Shown: one piece after another, positions 24,258 to 32,864 of the stretch
How the letters are laid out: the number at the start of each line of letters is the position of its first letter
How positions within the stretch are numbered: position 1 is the first letter of the stretch
Assembly (NCBI RefSeq): GCF_030689685.1
Contig: NZ_JAUYEY010000006.1
Location: 108,501 to 172,500 of the forward strand
Direction of reading: 5' to 3'
DNA from: Polaromonas sp.
GTDB lineage: Bacteria > Pseudomonadota > Gammaproteobacteria > Burkholderiales > Burkholderiaceae_C
DNA length: 64,000 nt
Notes under the pieces: generated by a model
The model's database searches: none
Told to the model about the DNA's origin: nothing
The model's input: only the letters and a program-made list of their open reading frames with translations
Position numbers and translations under genes: made by a program

Positions 24258-25523
24258 TCAACGCCAGAGCTGGCGAACCACATCCCAGAACATCATCAGC
24301 ACAGCAAAACCCATCACCCCCACACCGCCCCAGCCAAACAAGCGCGTCTTGAAGCCGGAGGTGAAATTGCCCATCACCGACTTTTTACCGGCCAGTAGCA
24401 TCAAGCCCACCATGATGGGCACCGCCACCACGCCGTTGATTACCGCACTCCAGTACAGCGCTTTCATGGGATCGATGGGCGTGAAGTCCAGGCCCGTTCC
24501 CACCAGGGTCGCGAGAATGATGATGGCGTAAAAACGCTTGGCCTCAAACCAGTGCCGCTCCAGGCCCTCGGGCCAGCCAAACGCTTCGGCCACCGCATAA
24601 GCTGCCGAGGAGGCCAGCACCGGCACGGCCAGCATGCCGGTTGCAATGATGCCGCCGGCAAACAGGGCAAACGCAAATTCGCCGGCCAGTGGGCGCAGCG
24701 CCTGCGCCGCCTGCGCCGCCGAGGTGACGTCGCGGATACCGGCCGCGTACAGCACCACGGCACCGAGCACCATGATAAAAAATGCAACGATATTGGAGAA
24801 AAACATGCCGATGTAGGTGTCTTGCTTGACACGGCGCAAATCGTTCCGTATCTCTGCGTCACTGCCCTGCCCTTTGCCCTTCAGACGCAGCTCTTCAACC
24901 TCCTGCGAGGCTTGCCAGAAAAACAGGTAGGGCGAAATCGTGGTGCCCAGCAGCGCCACAATCATCATCCAGTAGCCTGATGTCCACTGCAGCTTGGGAA
25001 TCACCAGGTCGTACAACACCTGGCCCCACGGCACCTTCACCAGAAACACGGCAATCACGTAGGCAAACAAAAACAGCGTCAACCACTTCAGGATGGGCGC
25101 AAGCTTGCGGTAGGGCACAAACACCTGGAGAAGCACCGTGATCACACCAAAGGCCATGGAATGAAAATGCTGGGGGCCGCCCACCACCAACTGCAGCGCC
25201 TCGCCCATGGCGGCAATATCGGCGGCGATATTGATGGTGTTGGCAATCACCAGCAACAACACCATGGTCATCAGAAAAGCGCGCGGTGTGTGCTCGCGCA
25301 GGTTGGCGGCCACGCCCTTGCCGGTGACACGCCCAATCCGTGCGCTGACCAGCTGGATGGCGATCATGAAAGGCAGCGACAGAAACACGGTCCAGAGCAG
25401 CCCCGTGCCAAACTGCGCACCGGCCTGCGTGTAGGTGGCAATGCCGGACGGGTCATCATCGGCGGCGCCGGCGACAACGCCTGGACCGACATGGCGCAGA
25501 AAGGAGGGAACGCGCTTGAACAT
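24258..25523 (-). CDS. NRAMP-family divalent-metal transporter, divergent
   Basis: The 421-residue protein has about 11 membrane segments and the NRAMP order. TM1 reads GAADDDPSGIATY, where canonical Mn/Fe transporters have DPGN: the conserved Asp is kept but the metal-binding Asn is Gly. TM6 reads ATGMLAVPVLA, so a Met is present but the usual MPH motif is not. The metal selectivity may therefore differ from MntH. The gene is 90 bp after the glycerate kinase in the same direction but has no evident metabolic link with it. Confidence 0.87.
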   Translation of the reverse strand: MFKRVPSFLRHVGPGVVAGAADDDPSGIATYTQAGAQFGTGLLWTVFLSLPFMIAIQLVSARIGRVTGKGVAANLREHTPRAFLMTMVLLLVIANTINIAADIAAMGEALQLVVGGPQHFHSMAFGVITVLLQVFVPYRKLAPILKWLTLFLFAYVIAVFLVKVPWGQVLYDLVIPKLQWTSGYWMMIVALLGTTISPYLFFWQASQEVEELRLKGKGQGSDAEIRNDLRRVKQDTYIGMFFSNIVAFFIMVLGAVVLYAAGIRDVTSAAQAAQALRPLAGEFAFALFAGGIIATGMLAVPVLASSAAYAVAEAFGWPEGLERHWFEAKRFYAIIILATLVGTGLDFTPIDPMKALYWSAVINGVVAVPIMVGLMLLAGKKSVMGNFTSGFKTRLFGWGGVGVMGFAVLMMFWDVVRQLWR

Positions 25524-25612
25524 GCAGGGGAGCCTAACACGGACGTGTGCCGCCCCAATCCATCACTTCAAGACAAAATCTCCATTTTTCCCTTACCCGA
25601 CGGGCGCCGGCA

Positions 25613-25628
25613 GCTATAAAATCAATAG
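25613..25628 (-). repeat. Family B repeat fragment forming the end of the glycerate kinase gene
   Basis: Gctataaaatcaatagc-type core. Read on the minus strand it supplies the last codons (ALLIL) and the TAG stop of the kinase gene. Confidence 0.5.
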
Positions 25629-26930
25629 CGCCCTGAAGTCATTCACATTGGTATGCGTCGGCCCGGTGAGCACCAGGTCACCTAGCGGTTCAAAGTAAGC
25701 ATAGGCGTCGTTGCGGTCCAGGAAGCGGTCTATCTTCATGCCCTTTGCCAGCGCGCGCGCCAGCGTGTCAGGCGTCACAAAGGCCCCGGCGTTGTCTTCC
25801 ATGCCGTCGATGCCATCCGTATCCGCTGCCAGTGCATACACACCGGCCTGCCCCTGCAGGCCCAAGGCCAGGCCCAGGCAAAATTCGCCGGCACGCCCGC
25901 CCCTACCTTTCGCGTCACCAGGCTGCCGGGGCCTGACCGTCACGGTGGTCTCGCCGCCGCTGAGGATCACACAGGGCCGGCTGAAGGGCTGGCCACGCAG
26001 CGCCACCGCACGGGCCAGCGCCGCGTGCACCTTGCCAACCTCGCGCGACTCGCCCTCCATCTCGTCGCTGAGGATGTAGGCCGTCAGCCCCGCCGCGCGC
26101 GCCGCAGCAGCAGCAGCTTCCAGCGACTGCTGGGGGGTCGCAATCATGTGAACTGCATGGCCCGCAAAGGCCTTGTCGCCGGGCTTGGGTGTTTCCAGCG
26201 CGCCGCTTTCGAGCTGCGCACGCAGGGCCGGCGGCACATCGATGTTGTAGCGTTTCAGGATGGCCAGCGCATCCGCGCAGGTGCTGACATCGGGCACGGT
26301 CGGGCCGCTGGCAATCACCGACGGGTCGTCACCCGGCACGTCGCTGATGGTCAGCGTCACCACCGTGGCCGGCGCACACGCCGCCGCCAGCCGGCCGCCC
26401 TTGATGCGCGACAGGTGCTTGCGCACGCAGTTCATCTCCCCAATGTTGGCGCCGCTGTTGAGCAGCGCCTTGTTGATGCCTTGTTTGTCTTCCAGGCTCA
26501 GGCCCTCGGCTGGCAGGGTCAGGAGTGCGGAGCCGCCGCCCGAGATCAGGCACAGCACCAGGTCATCCTTCGTGAGCCCCTGCGTCATCTGCAGGATGCG
26601 CTGCGCGGCAGCAAGACCGGCCGCATCAGGCACCGGGTGGGCGGCTTCGACAATTTCGATGCGTTGCGGCAGCCCCTCGGGGCGCGGCGGAATGTGCTGG
26701 TAACGCGTGACAACCAGACCTTCCAGCGGCGCCTCCGCCGGCCACAAGGCCTCGACGGCCTGCGCCATGGAGCCGCCCGCCTTGCCGGCGCCTATGACGA
26801 TGGTCCGACCCTTCGGTGGCGGCGGCAAATGCGCTGCGGTGTTGTGCAGCGGCAGCGCGCGCTGCACGGCGGCCTGATAAAGATGCTCAAGAAAGGCGCG
26901 GGGATTGTTGGCGGGATTCGGTGCGGTCAT
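25614..26930 (-). CDS. gckA: Glycerate 2-kinase (GckA/TtuD, MOFRL family)
   Basis: The enzyme phosphorylates D-glycerate to 2-phosphoglycerate. The start at 26930 (MTAPNPANNP) gives 438 residues, the usual size. The N-terminal DUF4147 domain has VIGAGKAGGSMAQAVE and LISGGGSALLTLPAEG; the C-terminal MOFRL domain has ILSGGETTVTV, GRAGEFCLGLAL and DTDGIDG. Its position after a tartrate-dehydrogenase-type gene matches ttuC-ttuD of tartrate users. It would also complete the Gcl/GlxR glyoxylate route encoded at 55193-58672. The last five residues and the stop are provided by a dispersed repeat. Confidence 0.94.
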   Translation of the reverse strand: MTAPNPANNPRAFLEHLYQAAVQRALPLHNTAAHLPPPPKGRTIVIGAGKAGGSMAQAVEALWPAEAPLEGLVVTRYQHIPPRPEGLPQRIEIVEAAHPVPDAAGLAAAQRILQMTQGLTKDDLVLCLISGGGSALLTLPAEGLSLEDKQGINKALLNSGANIGEMNCVRKHLSRIKGGRLAAACAPATVVTLTISDVPGDDPSVIASGPTVPDVSTCADALAILKRYNIDVPPALRAQLESGALETPKPGDKAFAGHAVHMIATPQQSLEAAAAAARAAGLTAYILSDEMEGESREVGKVHAALARAVALRGQPFSRPCVILSGGETTVTVRPRQPGDAKGRGGRAGEFCLGLALGLQGQAGVYALAADTDGIDGMEDNAGAFVTPDTLARALAKGMKIDRFLDRNDAYAYFEPLGDLVLTGPTHTNVNDFRALLIL

Positions 26931-27019
26931 TCGGTATCTCCAGACCCTATTGTGCCGCCGTAACCCGCTGGTAACTCCGCCGGAAGCCTGCGCCGTAACG
27001 ACGGCGCGGGTGCTGCCGT

Positions 27020-27967
27020 TTACTTCTTGCCCAGACCCAAACGCTGCGCACCTTCGGTATACAGGCGGGTCTTGTCCTTCATGAAAGTGTCCATCTGGTC
27101 CACCCCCACGTTGACGAGCTCGAAACCGCTTTTGGCAGCCAGCTCCTTCATCTCGGGGTCGTTGTTCAGCGTGGCCCACATGTCAGACAGCTTTTTGCGA
27201 GCTTCTGGCGTGGTGGATTTGGGCACACCGATGCCGCGGTAGGCACCGTCCACCCAGTCCACGCCGAGCTCCCTGAAGGTCGGCACGTCCGGCAGCAGCG
27301 GATGGCGTTTTTCCATGGCCACGGCCAGGGCGCGCGTCTTGCTCTTGTTATTGATGGCAAAGGCGGTGTAGGTCACCGCGCCGTCGATCTGGTTGCCAAC
27401 CACGGCCAGCGCCATGTCCCCGGTGCCCTTGTAAGGCACGTAGATGCTCTTGATGCCGAAGGCGGCATTGAGCCGCTCGTGCGAGGCGTGGTTGGCCGAA
27501 TTCAGGCCCGAACCGCCCAGGCTCATCTTGCCGGGGTCTTTTTTTGCGGCAGCGATGAAATCGGCAAAGGTTTTGTAAGGGCTGGCCTCGGGCACCACCA
27601 GCGCGTCCGGCGTGAAGTGGAACCAGAACACCGGCGTCACGTCGGCCGTCTTGTACTGGACCACGCCCTCGATGGGCTGGAACACGATATGCGGCAGGTT
27701 CACGCCCACCACGTTCAGGCCATCGCCGGGCAACTGGTTCATTTGTGACCACATGAGGGCGCCACCGGCGCCGGCCTTGTACTGGATGACGGTGTCGACG
27801 GCCGGGCATTTCTTTTTGAGCACCACCTGCTGATGGCGTGCCGACAGGTCGGACTCGCCGCCCGGCGGGAAGGCCTGCCAGTACAGGAGGTTCTTGTCGG
27901 GACAGGGTTGGGCCAGCGCCAGGGGCGCCAGCAGGGCAAGGCTCAGGGATGCAATCAGCTTCTTCAT
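27020..27967 (-). CDS. Bug/TctC-type periplasmic solute-binding protein
   Basis: A 315-residue secreted protein with a signal peptide ending near LALAQ and the tripartite-tricarboxylate receptor fold, more divergent than the one at 22586 (FPPGGESDLSARH, VPYKGTGDMALAVVGNQIDG). It lies between the tartrate-dehydrogenase-like gene and the glycerate kinase, 60 and 89 bp from them, so a tartrate-like dicarboxylate is the likely ligand. The membrane subunits are not in the window. Confidence 0.9.
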   Translation of the reverse strand: MKKLIASLSLALLAPLALAQPCPDKNLLYWQAFPPGGESDLSARHQQVVLKKKCPAVDTVIQYKAGAGGALMWSQMNQLPGDGLNVVGVNLPHIVFQPIEGVVQYKTADVTPVFWFHFTPDALVVPEASPYKTFADFIAAAKKDPGKMSLGGSGLNSANHASHERLNAAFGIKSIYVPYKGTGDMALAVVGNQIDGAVTYTAFAINNKSKTRALAVAMEKRHPLLPDVPTFRELGVDWVDGAYRGIGVPKSTTPEARKKLSDMWATLNNDPEMKELAAKSGFELVNVGVDQMDTFMKDKTRLYTEGAQRLGLGKK

Positions 27968-28027
27968 GGTTTTGTCTCCTTCGGTTTTAATGGCTTCTTA
28001 ATCAACTCTTGACTCTTGACTCATGCC

Positions 28028-29122
28028 TCAGGCGGCGCGGCGGTTTTCCTCCCGCATGCCGGACAGGCGCTCGCAAACGGCCTCGGTCACTTGCGCCATC
28101 GTGGCGCTGCCGCCCAGGTCGCGGGTGTGCAGCGAGGTATCGGCGGTGGTCTGCTCGATCACCTGCATCAGGCGTTGCGCCGCAGCGTTTTCACCGAGGT
28201 GCTCCAGCAACATCACACAGGACCAGAAAGTGCCGACCGGATTGGCCAGGCCCTTGCCCATGATGTCGAAGGCCGAGCCGTGGATGGGCTCGAACATCGA
28301 CGGGTAGCGCCGCTCGGGATCAATGTTACCGGTGGGCGCAATGCCCAGGCTACCGGCCAGCGCGGCAGCCAGGTCGCTGAGCACATCGGCGTGCAGGTTG
28401 GTGGCCACCAGCGTGTCCAGCGAGGCCGGGCGATTCACCATGCGTGCCGTGCAGGCGTCCACCAGTTCCTTGTCCCAGCTCACGTCGGGAAACTCCTTGC
28501 TGATTTGCAGCGCAATTTCGTCCCACATCACCATGCCGTGGCGCTGGGCGTTGGATTTGGTAACCACCGTCAGCAGTTTGCGCGGCCGCGACTGCGCCAG
28601 CCGGAAGGCAAAACGCATGATGCGTTCGACACCAGCGCGCGTCAGGATGGACAGGTCGGTGGCCACCTCGATCGGGTGGCCCTGGTGCACGCGGCCACCG
28701 ACACCGGCGTACTCACCCTCGGAGTTTTCGCGCACGATCACCCAGTCCAGGTCTTTGGCTGTGCAGCGCTTGAGCGGCGCGTCGATGCCGGGCAGGATGC
28801 GCGTGGGCCGCACATTGGCGTACTGATCAAACCCCTGGCAGATCTTCAGGCGCAGGCCCCAGAGCGTGATGTGGTCGGGAATATGCGGGTCGCCAGCCGA
28901 GCCGAACAAAATGGCGTCCATGCCGCGCAGCGCATCCAGGCCGTCATCCGGCATCATCACGCCGTGCTCTCGGAACCAGTCACCGCCCCAGCCGAAGGAC
29001 GTGAAGTCGAAGCTGAAATTTTTCTGCGAGGCGGCCAGCGTCTGCAGCACCTGCTGGCCGGCTGGCACCACTTCCTTGCCGATGCCGTCGCCCGGGATGC
29101 AGGCGATCTTGTAGGTTTTCAC
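28028..29122 (-). CDS. ttuC: Tartrate dehydrogenase / D-malate-type decarboxylating dehydrogenase
   Basis: Member of the isopropylmalate dehydrogenase family, NAD-dependent. A GTG at 29122 with AGGAG eight to ten bases before it gives 364 residues (VKTYKIACIPGDGIG). Conserved elements are the substrate arginines in RLKICQGFDQYANVRPTR, VIVRENSEGEYAG with the catalytic Tyr, TKSNAQRHG with the catalytic Lys, and the metal-binding Asp of NLHADVLSDLAA. The NSEGEYAG pattern is that of TtuC/DmlA. With a glycerate kinase downstream, tartrate to glycerate to 2-phosphoglycerate is the best assignment; D-malate is the alternative. Confidence 0.9.
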   Translation of the reverse strand: MKTYKIACIPGDGIGKEVVPAGQQVLQTLAASQKNFSFDFTSFGWGGDWFREHGVMMPDDGLDALRGMDAILFGSAGDPHIPDHITLWGLRLKICQGFDQYANVRPTRILPGIDAPLKRCTAKDLDWVIVRENSEGEYAGVGGRVHQGHPIEVATDLSILTRAGVERIMRFAFRLAQSRPRKLLTVVTKSNAQRHGMVMWDEIALQISKEFPDVSWDKELVDACTARMVNRPASLDTLVATNLHADVLSDLAAALAGSLGIAPTGNIDPERRYPSMFEPIHGSAFDIMGKGLANPVGTFWSCVMLLEHLGENAAAQRLMQVIEQTTADTSLHTRDLGGSATMAQVTEAVCERLSGMREENRRAA

Positions 29123-29224
29123 GGGTTCTCCTGTTAAAGCAATGCCACTCACTTTACGGATTGCACTGCTCAAAAGAAGCGTCTAAAGTTATCCTATTGT
29201 TTACTTTGAGTTAAGAGTTATTCC

Positions 29225-30160
29225 ATGTCCACACCGGTCTCCGCCCCTTCCGAGATGGCGTTTTTCAGCTTGCTGGCGCGCTGCGCCAGTTTCTCGGCAA
29301 CCGCCCGTGAACTCGATGTCACGACACCAGCGGTCAGCAAACGCCTGGCGCAGATGGAAGGCCGGCTCGGCGTGCAACTTCTCAACCGCACGACGCGGCG
29401 CGTCAGCCTGACGCCCGAAGGTGAGCTGTACCTCGGCCATGCCCGGCGCATATTGGCCGAAATCGACGACATGGAACAATTGGTGTCCAGCGCGGTGGCC
29501 GCGCCCAAGGGTTTGCTGCGCGTGAACGCCACGCTGGGTTTTGGCCGCACCCACATCGCGCCGCTGATCTCGGGTTTTGCCAAGCTACATCCCGAGGTGC
29601 AGATCCAGCTTCAGCTCACGGTCGACCCACCGCCGGCCGACGACGACGCCTTTGATGTGTGTGTGCGTTTCGGCGAGCCGCCGGACGCGCGCGTGATCGC
29701 CCGCAAGCTGGCGCCGAACCGCCGCCTGTTGTGCGCGTCACCCGCCTACCTGGCCAAACGCGGCGCGCCCAAACTGCCGCATGAACTGGCGCAACACAGC
29801 TGCATCGGCATACGGCAAGGCGGCGAGGCTTACGGCATCTGGCGCCTGAGCGCGGGCAAACGCGTGGAAACTGTCAAGGTGCGCGGCAACCTGAGCACCA
29901 GCGACGGCGAAATTGCGGTGAACTGGGCGCTGGCCGGCCACGGCATTGTGATGCGGGCCGAGTGGGATGTGGCGCGTTACCTGCGCAGCGGCCGCCTGCG
30001 CCAGGTGCTGGAGAACTACCAGTCGCCGCCGGCCGACATTCATGCGGTCTGGCCGCAGCGGCACCAGGTGTCAGCCCGCGTCAGGGCCTTTGTCGACTAT
30101 CTGGCCAGCCACTTCGAAAAAACCTCGACCCGCTCTGCAGGGCTGGTGAGCACTTGGTGA
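29225..30160 (+). CDS. LysR-family regulator of the tartrate module
   Basis: 311 residues with a LysR helix-turn-helix (FSATARELDVTTPAVSKRL) and a PBP2 domain of the CrgA-like group (TLGFGRTHIAPLISGFAKLHPEVQIQLQL). It is divergent from the dehydrogenase at 29122 with 102 bp between starts, the ttuA-ttuC type arrangement, so it most probably controls that operon. The spacer is AT-rich and could contain both promoters, but no clean palindrome is seen. Confidence 0.93.
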   Translation: MSTPVSAPSEMAFFSLLARCASFSATARELDVTTPAVSKRLAQMEGRLGVQLLNRTTRRVSLTPEGELYLGHARRILAEIDDMEQLVSSAVAAPKGLLRVNATLGFGRTHIAPLISGFAKLHPEVQIQLQLTVDPPPADDDAFDVCVRFGEPPDARVIARKLAPNRRLLCASPAYLAKRGAPKLPHELAQHSCIGIRQGGEAYGIWRLSAGKRVETVKVRGNLSTSDGEIAVNWALAGHGIVMRAEWDVARYLRSGRLRQVLENYQSPPADIHAVWPQRHQVSARVRAFVDYLASHFEKTSTRSAGLVSTW

Positions 30161-30179
30161 GCCGCCCCTTCCCAAGGCC

Positions 30180-31310
30180 TTACTGCCGGATGCGTCCGGT
30201 AGCGGTCACGATGCTCAACTCGACAAACCTGGAGCCGGACCGCATGCCGGGCTTGAAGCCGACCTTGTAGCCGCCCAGATCGACATCAATGCTGTCGAGC
30301 GCGTTGACAAACCCTTCACGCGATATCTTCGGCCCCATGCGGCGCGCGGCTTCCACGATCACCGCGCCGGCAATATAGCCCTCCATCATGGCGTAGCTTA
30401 TCGGCACCTCCAGATTGGGGGTCTTGGTTGCGATGTCGCTGAACTCCTTGCTCAGCCGCCCTGAAATTTTGTAGGGATTGGGAGTGACCTGCGCGATCGC
30501 CAGGCCTTTGAGCTGGTCCTCACCGAGACGCTGGGAAATCTGTTCAATGTCCGCACCGGAGTGCGCAAACAACTGTGCCGTTCCGCCGTCCAGCCGGTAC
30601 TTCTCGATGAAGGCCGCGGCGGCGGCACCGCTGGCGACCACGATGATGGCCTGCGGCGCGGCATTGATAAAAGTGTCGACCACGGCATTGGGCACCTTGT
30701 TGGTTCCCTGCACATAAGTAGCCTTGGCGGTGAGTTTGGCACCGCGGGCTTTCATCACCTCTTCCATGGCCGTCAGCAGCGTTGCCGCGCCAGCGCCATC
30801 AGGGTAAAACAGGCCCAGGCGGGTCACCCCCACCGTGACCAGGTGTTCAGTGATTTTGTTGATCTCATCGCGCAGGTTGGCACGCACGTTATAGACCAGA
30901 GGGGCTTCGCCGCGAATCTCGTCGACGCGGTAACCCACAAGGGCGATATTTTCGGTTTCCAGCAGTTTCGATGCCACCAGTTGGCCGACGATACGGTCGC
31001 CGAAATATCCGGCCAGCACCAGCGGACGGTTCTCGCTGAGCAGCGCCTTGGTGGCGGCAAGGTTGTCGGCGAGGCGCCCGCCATCGTCCTTGCGCACCAG
31101 GCTGAAGGTGTGGCCGTTGACGCCGCCAGCCTTGTTGGCCTTGGTCAAGGCCAGTTGGATACCGGTGGAGTAAGCGCGGGCCTGTGTACCTTCCAGCCCC
31201 GACAGGGGTGCGACCTGCCCGACGACAATCTGGGCGGCGCCTGCTGCCAGCGAGGCAGCCACGAAGCCGGTGATAACGAGCGTGCGAACCAGCAACTGGA
31301 TGTGCATCAT
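30180..31310 (-). CDS. Branched-chain amino acid-type ABC substrate-binding protein
   Basis: A Peripla_BP_6 (LivJ/LivK-like) secreted protein of 376 residues with a signal peptide ending near AAGAAQ, followed by VVGQVAPLSGLEGTQARAYSTG and later GYRVDEIRGEAPLVYNVRAN. GAGGAG lies seven bases before the ATG at 31310. No permease or ATPase genes are adjacent. It follows puuD on the same strand by about 200 bp, so a purine-related ligand is possible but not shown. Confidence 0.9.
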   Translation of the reverse strand: MMHIQLLVRTLVITGFVAASLAAGAAQIVVGQVAPLSGLEGTQARAYSTGIQLALTKANKAGGVNGHTFSLVRKDDGGRLADNLAATKALLSENRPLVLAGYFGDRIVGQLVASKLLETENIALVGYRVDEIRGEAPLVYNVRANLRDEINKITEHLVTVGVTRLGLFYPDGAGAATLLTAMEEVMKARGAKLTAKATYVQGTNKVPNAVVDTFINAAPQAIIVVASGAAAAAFIEKYRLDGGTAQLFAHSGADIEQISQRLGEDQLKGLAIAQVTPNPYKISGRLSKEFSDIATKTPNLEVPISYAMMEGYIAGAVIVEAARRMGPKISREGFVNALDSIDVDLGGYKVGFKPGMRSGSRFVELSIVTATGRIRQ

Positions 31311-31517
31311 GTTTTGTCTCCTCGATGGTCAACGACGGCGGCACTTCGACCGTGCCTGGCCTGCTCGCAGCAACCTGTTTGCTGCGGTAGCGCATTGAAG
31401 CACGCCACAAGGCCGGCGTCGATACGCGGTATTACGCAGAACTTACAAGCTCAGTTGGCATGCCAACGTAAGCCTTAAGCTTGGCCCGCGCCAATGCAAC
31501 GTGGCAACGAGCGGTGC

Positions 31518-32759
31518 TCACGGCGTTTTGGCGCCGCTTTCAAACCACTGCCGAACCAGCGCGCGTTCTGCATCGAGCATGCCGGTGGCGTTGTTGATGG
31601 GCATGATTTTGCTCACCACCACCTGCTGGTACACCGACTGCGCATGCTGCTTGAGCAAGGCGGGCGAATCGAGCCGGACATTTTTCATCTGCAACTGGGC
31701 GCCGTGGCACTGATAACAGCGCTGCTCCATCACTTTTTGCAGATTTATATAGTCATTTTGGCTTTCAGCCCCCGTCAGCCCTGCATGAGAAGCTATTGAA
31801 TTAATAGCAAGCGGTACGGCTGGAGGCGCCAGCGGCGGCTTCATCCAGACGATGGCCCCCAGAATCAGCGCCCCGCCGACAAGCGCATATGGCAAGGGGT
31901 TGCCGCTCCGCCCCAGCTTGTAACCGTGGCGCATCACAAAAAACTGGCGGATCAGCGCACCGGCCAGCATCATGAGAATGAGCACCAGCCAGTTCTGCGG
32001 ATGGCTGTAGGTAAAGCTGTAGTGGTTGCTGAGCATGGCAAACAGCACCGGCAGCGTGAAGTAGGTGTTGTGCACGCTGCGCTGTTTGCCACGCTGGCCA
32101 TGCACCGGGTCCACCGGCTGGCCGGCCTTGATGCTGGCGATCACCTTGCGCTGGCCGGGAATGATCCAGAAAAAGACGTTGGCGCTCATGGCGGTGGCGA
32201 TCATCCCGCCCACCAGCAAAAAGGCCGCACGCCCGGCAAACCAGTGGCAAGCCAGCCAGGACGCCACACACACCAGAACCAGCACCAGCGCGCCGACGAT
32301 GGCGTCTCCGTTCTTTCTTTTACCGAAGATCTGGCATATGCCGTCATACAACATCCAGAACACCACAAAAAACGACAAGGCCACACCAATGGCGGCACCG
32401 GGCGACCAGTTCATCAGCGACTTGTCGATCAGGTAAGTCGAAGCGTTCCACAGGTAAGACACGGTGAACAGCGCAAAGCCCGACAACCAGGTGCTGTAAC
32501 TCTCCCAGTAAAACCAGTGCAGGTGTTTCGGCAGTTCAGGCGGTTTGACCGCAAATTTGACGGGATGGTAAAAACCGCCGCCGTGCACCGCCCACAACTC
32601 GCCGCTCACGCCCTGCTTCTTGAGGTCATCGTCCACGGGCGGCGTCAGGCTCGAATCGAGAAAAACAAAATAAAACGAAGAACCAATCCACGCGATGGCG
32701 GTGATGACGTGGACCCAGCGCAGCAGCAGATTGGCCCAGTCCAGAAGATAGCTTTCCAT
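31518..32759 (-). CDS. puuD: PuuD-type membrane urate hydroxylase with C-terminal cytochrome c
   Basis: PuuD oxidises urate to 5-hydroxyisourate and passes electrons to the respiratory chain. The 413-residue protein has eight or nine membrane segments in the urate oxidase N-terminal (DUF989) domain: WVHVITAIAWIGSSFYFVFL, HWFYWESYSTWLSG, QRSVHNTYFTLPVLF. The C-terminal haem-binding CYQCH is at residues 348-352. Residues about 317-340, the hinge joining the two parts, come from a dispersed repeat. It follows xdhC by 105 bp, making an xdhC-puuD pair in pathway order. Confidence 0.95.
   Translation of the reverse strand: MESYLLDWANLLLRWVHVITAIAWIGSSFYFVFLDSSLTPPVDDDLKKQGVSGELWAVHGGGFYHPVKFAVKPPELPKHLHWFYWESYSTWLSGFALFTVSYLWNASTYLIDKSLMNWSPGAAIGVALSFFVVFWMLYDGICQIFGKRKNGDAIVGALVLVLVCVASWLACHWFAGRAAFLLVGGMIATAMSANVFFWIIPGQRKVIASIKAGQPVDPVHGQRGKQRSVHNTYFTLPVLFAMLSNHYSFTYSHPQNWLVLILMMLAGALIRQFFVMRHGYKLGRSGNPLPYALVGGALILGAIVWMKPPLAPPAVPLAINSIASHAGLTGAESQNDYINLQKVMEQRCYQCHGAQLQMKNVRLDSPALLKQHAQSVYQQVVVSKIMPINNATGMLDAERALVRQWFESGAKTP
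31745..31810 (-). repeat. Family B repeat, translated in the hinge of puuD
   Basis: Minus strand: ttgctattaattcaatagc, then an internal ggggctgaaagccaaaatg. Gives the hinge peptide INSIASHAGLTGAESQNDYI between the last membrane segment and the cytochrome domain. The reading frame relative to the repeat differs from that in xdhA. Confidence 0.75.
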
Positions 32760-32864
32760 GATCTCAACCTCTCGGCAAGCTGCTCACCACTGCGGGCGCT
32801 GTAAGCAGACAAAGGCCACGAACAACAAGTGCTCCGCTGCGACCATTCCAAAAGTGTATGCGAT

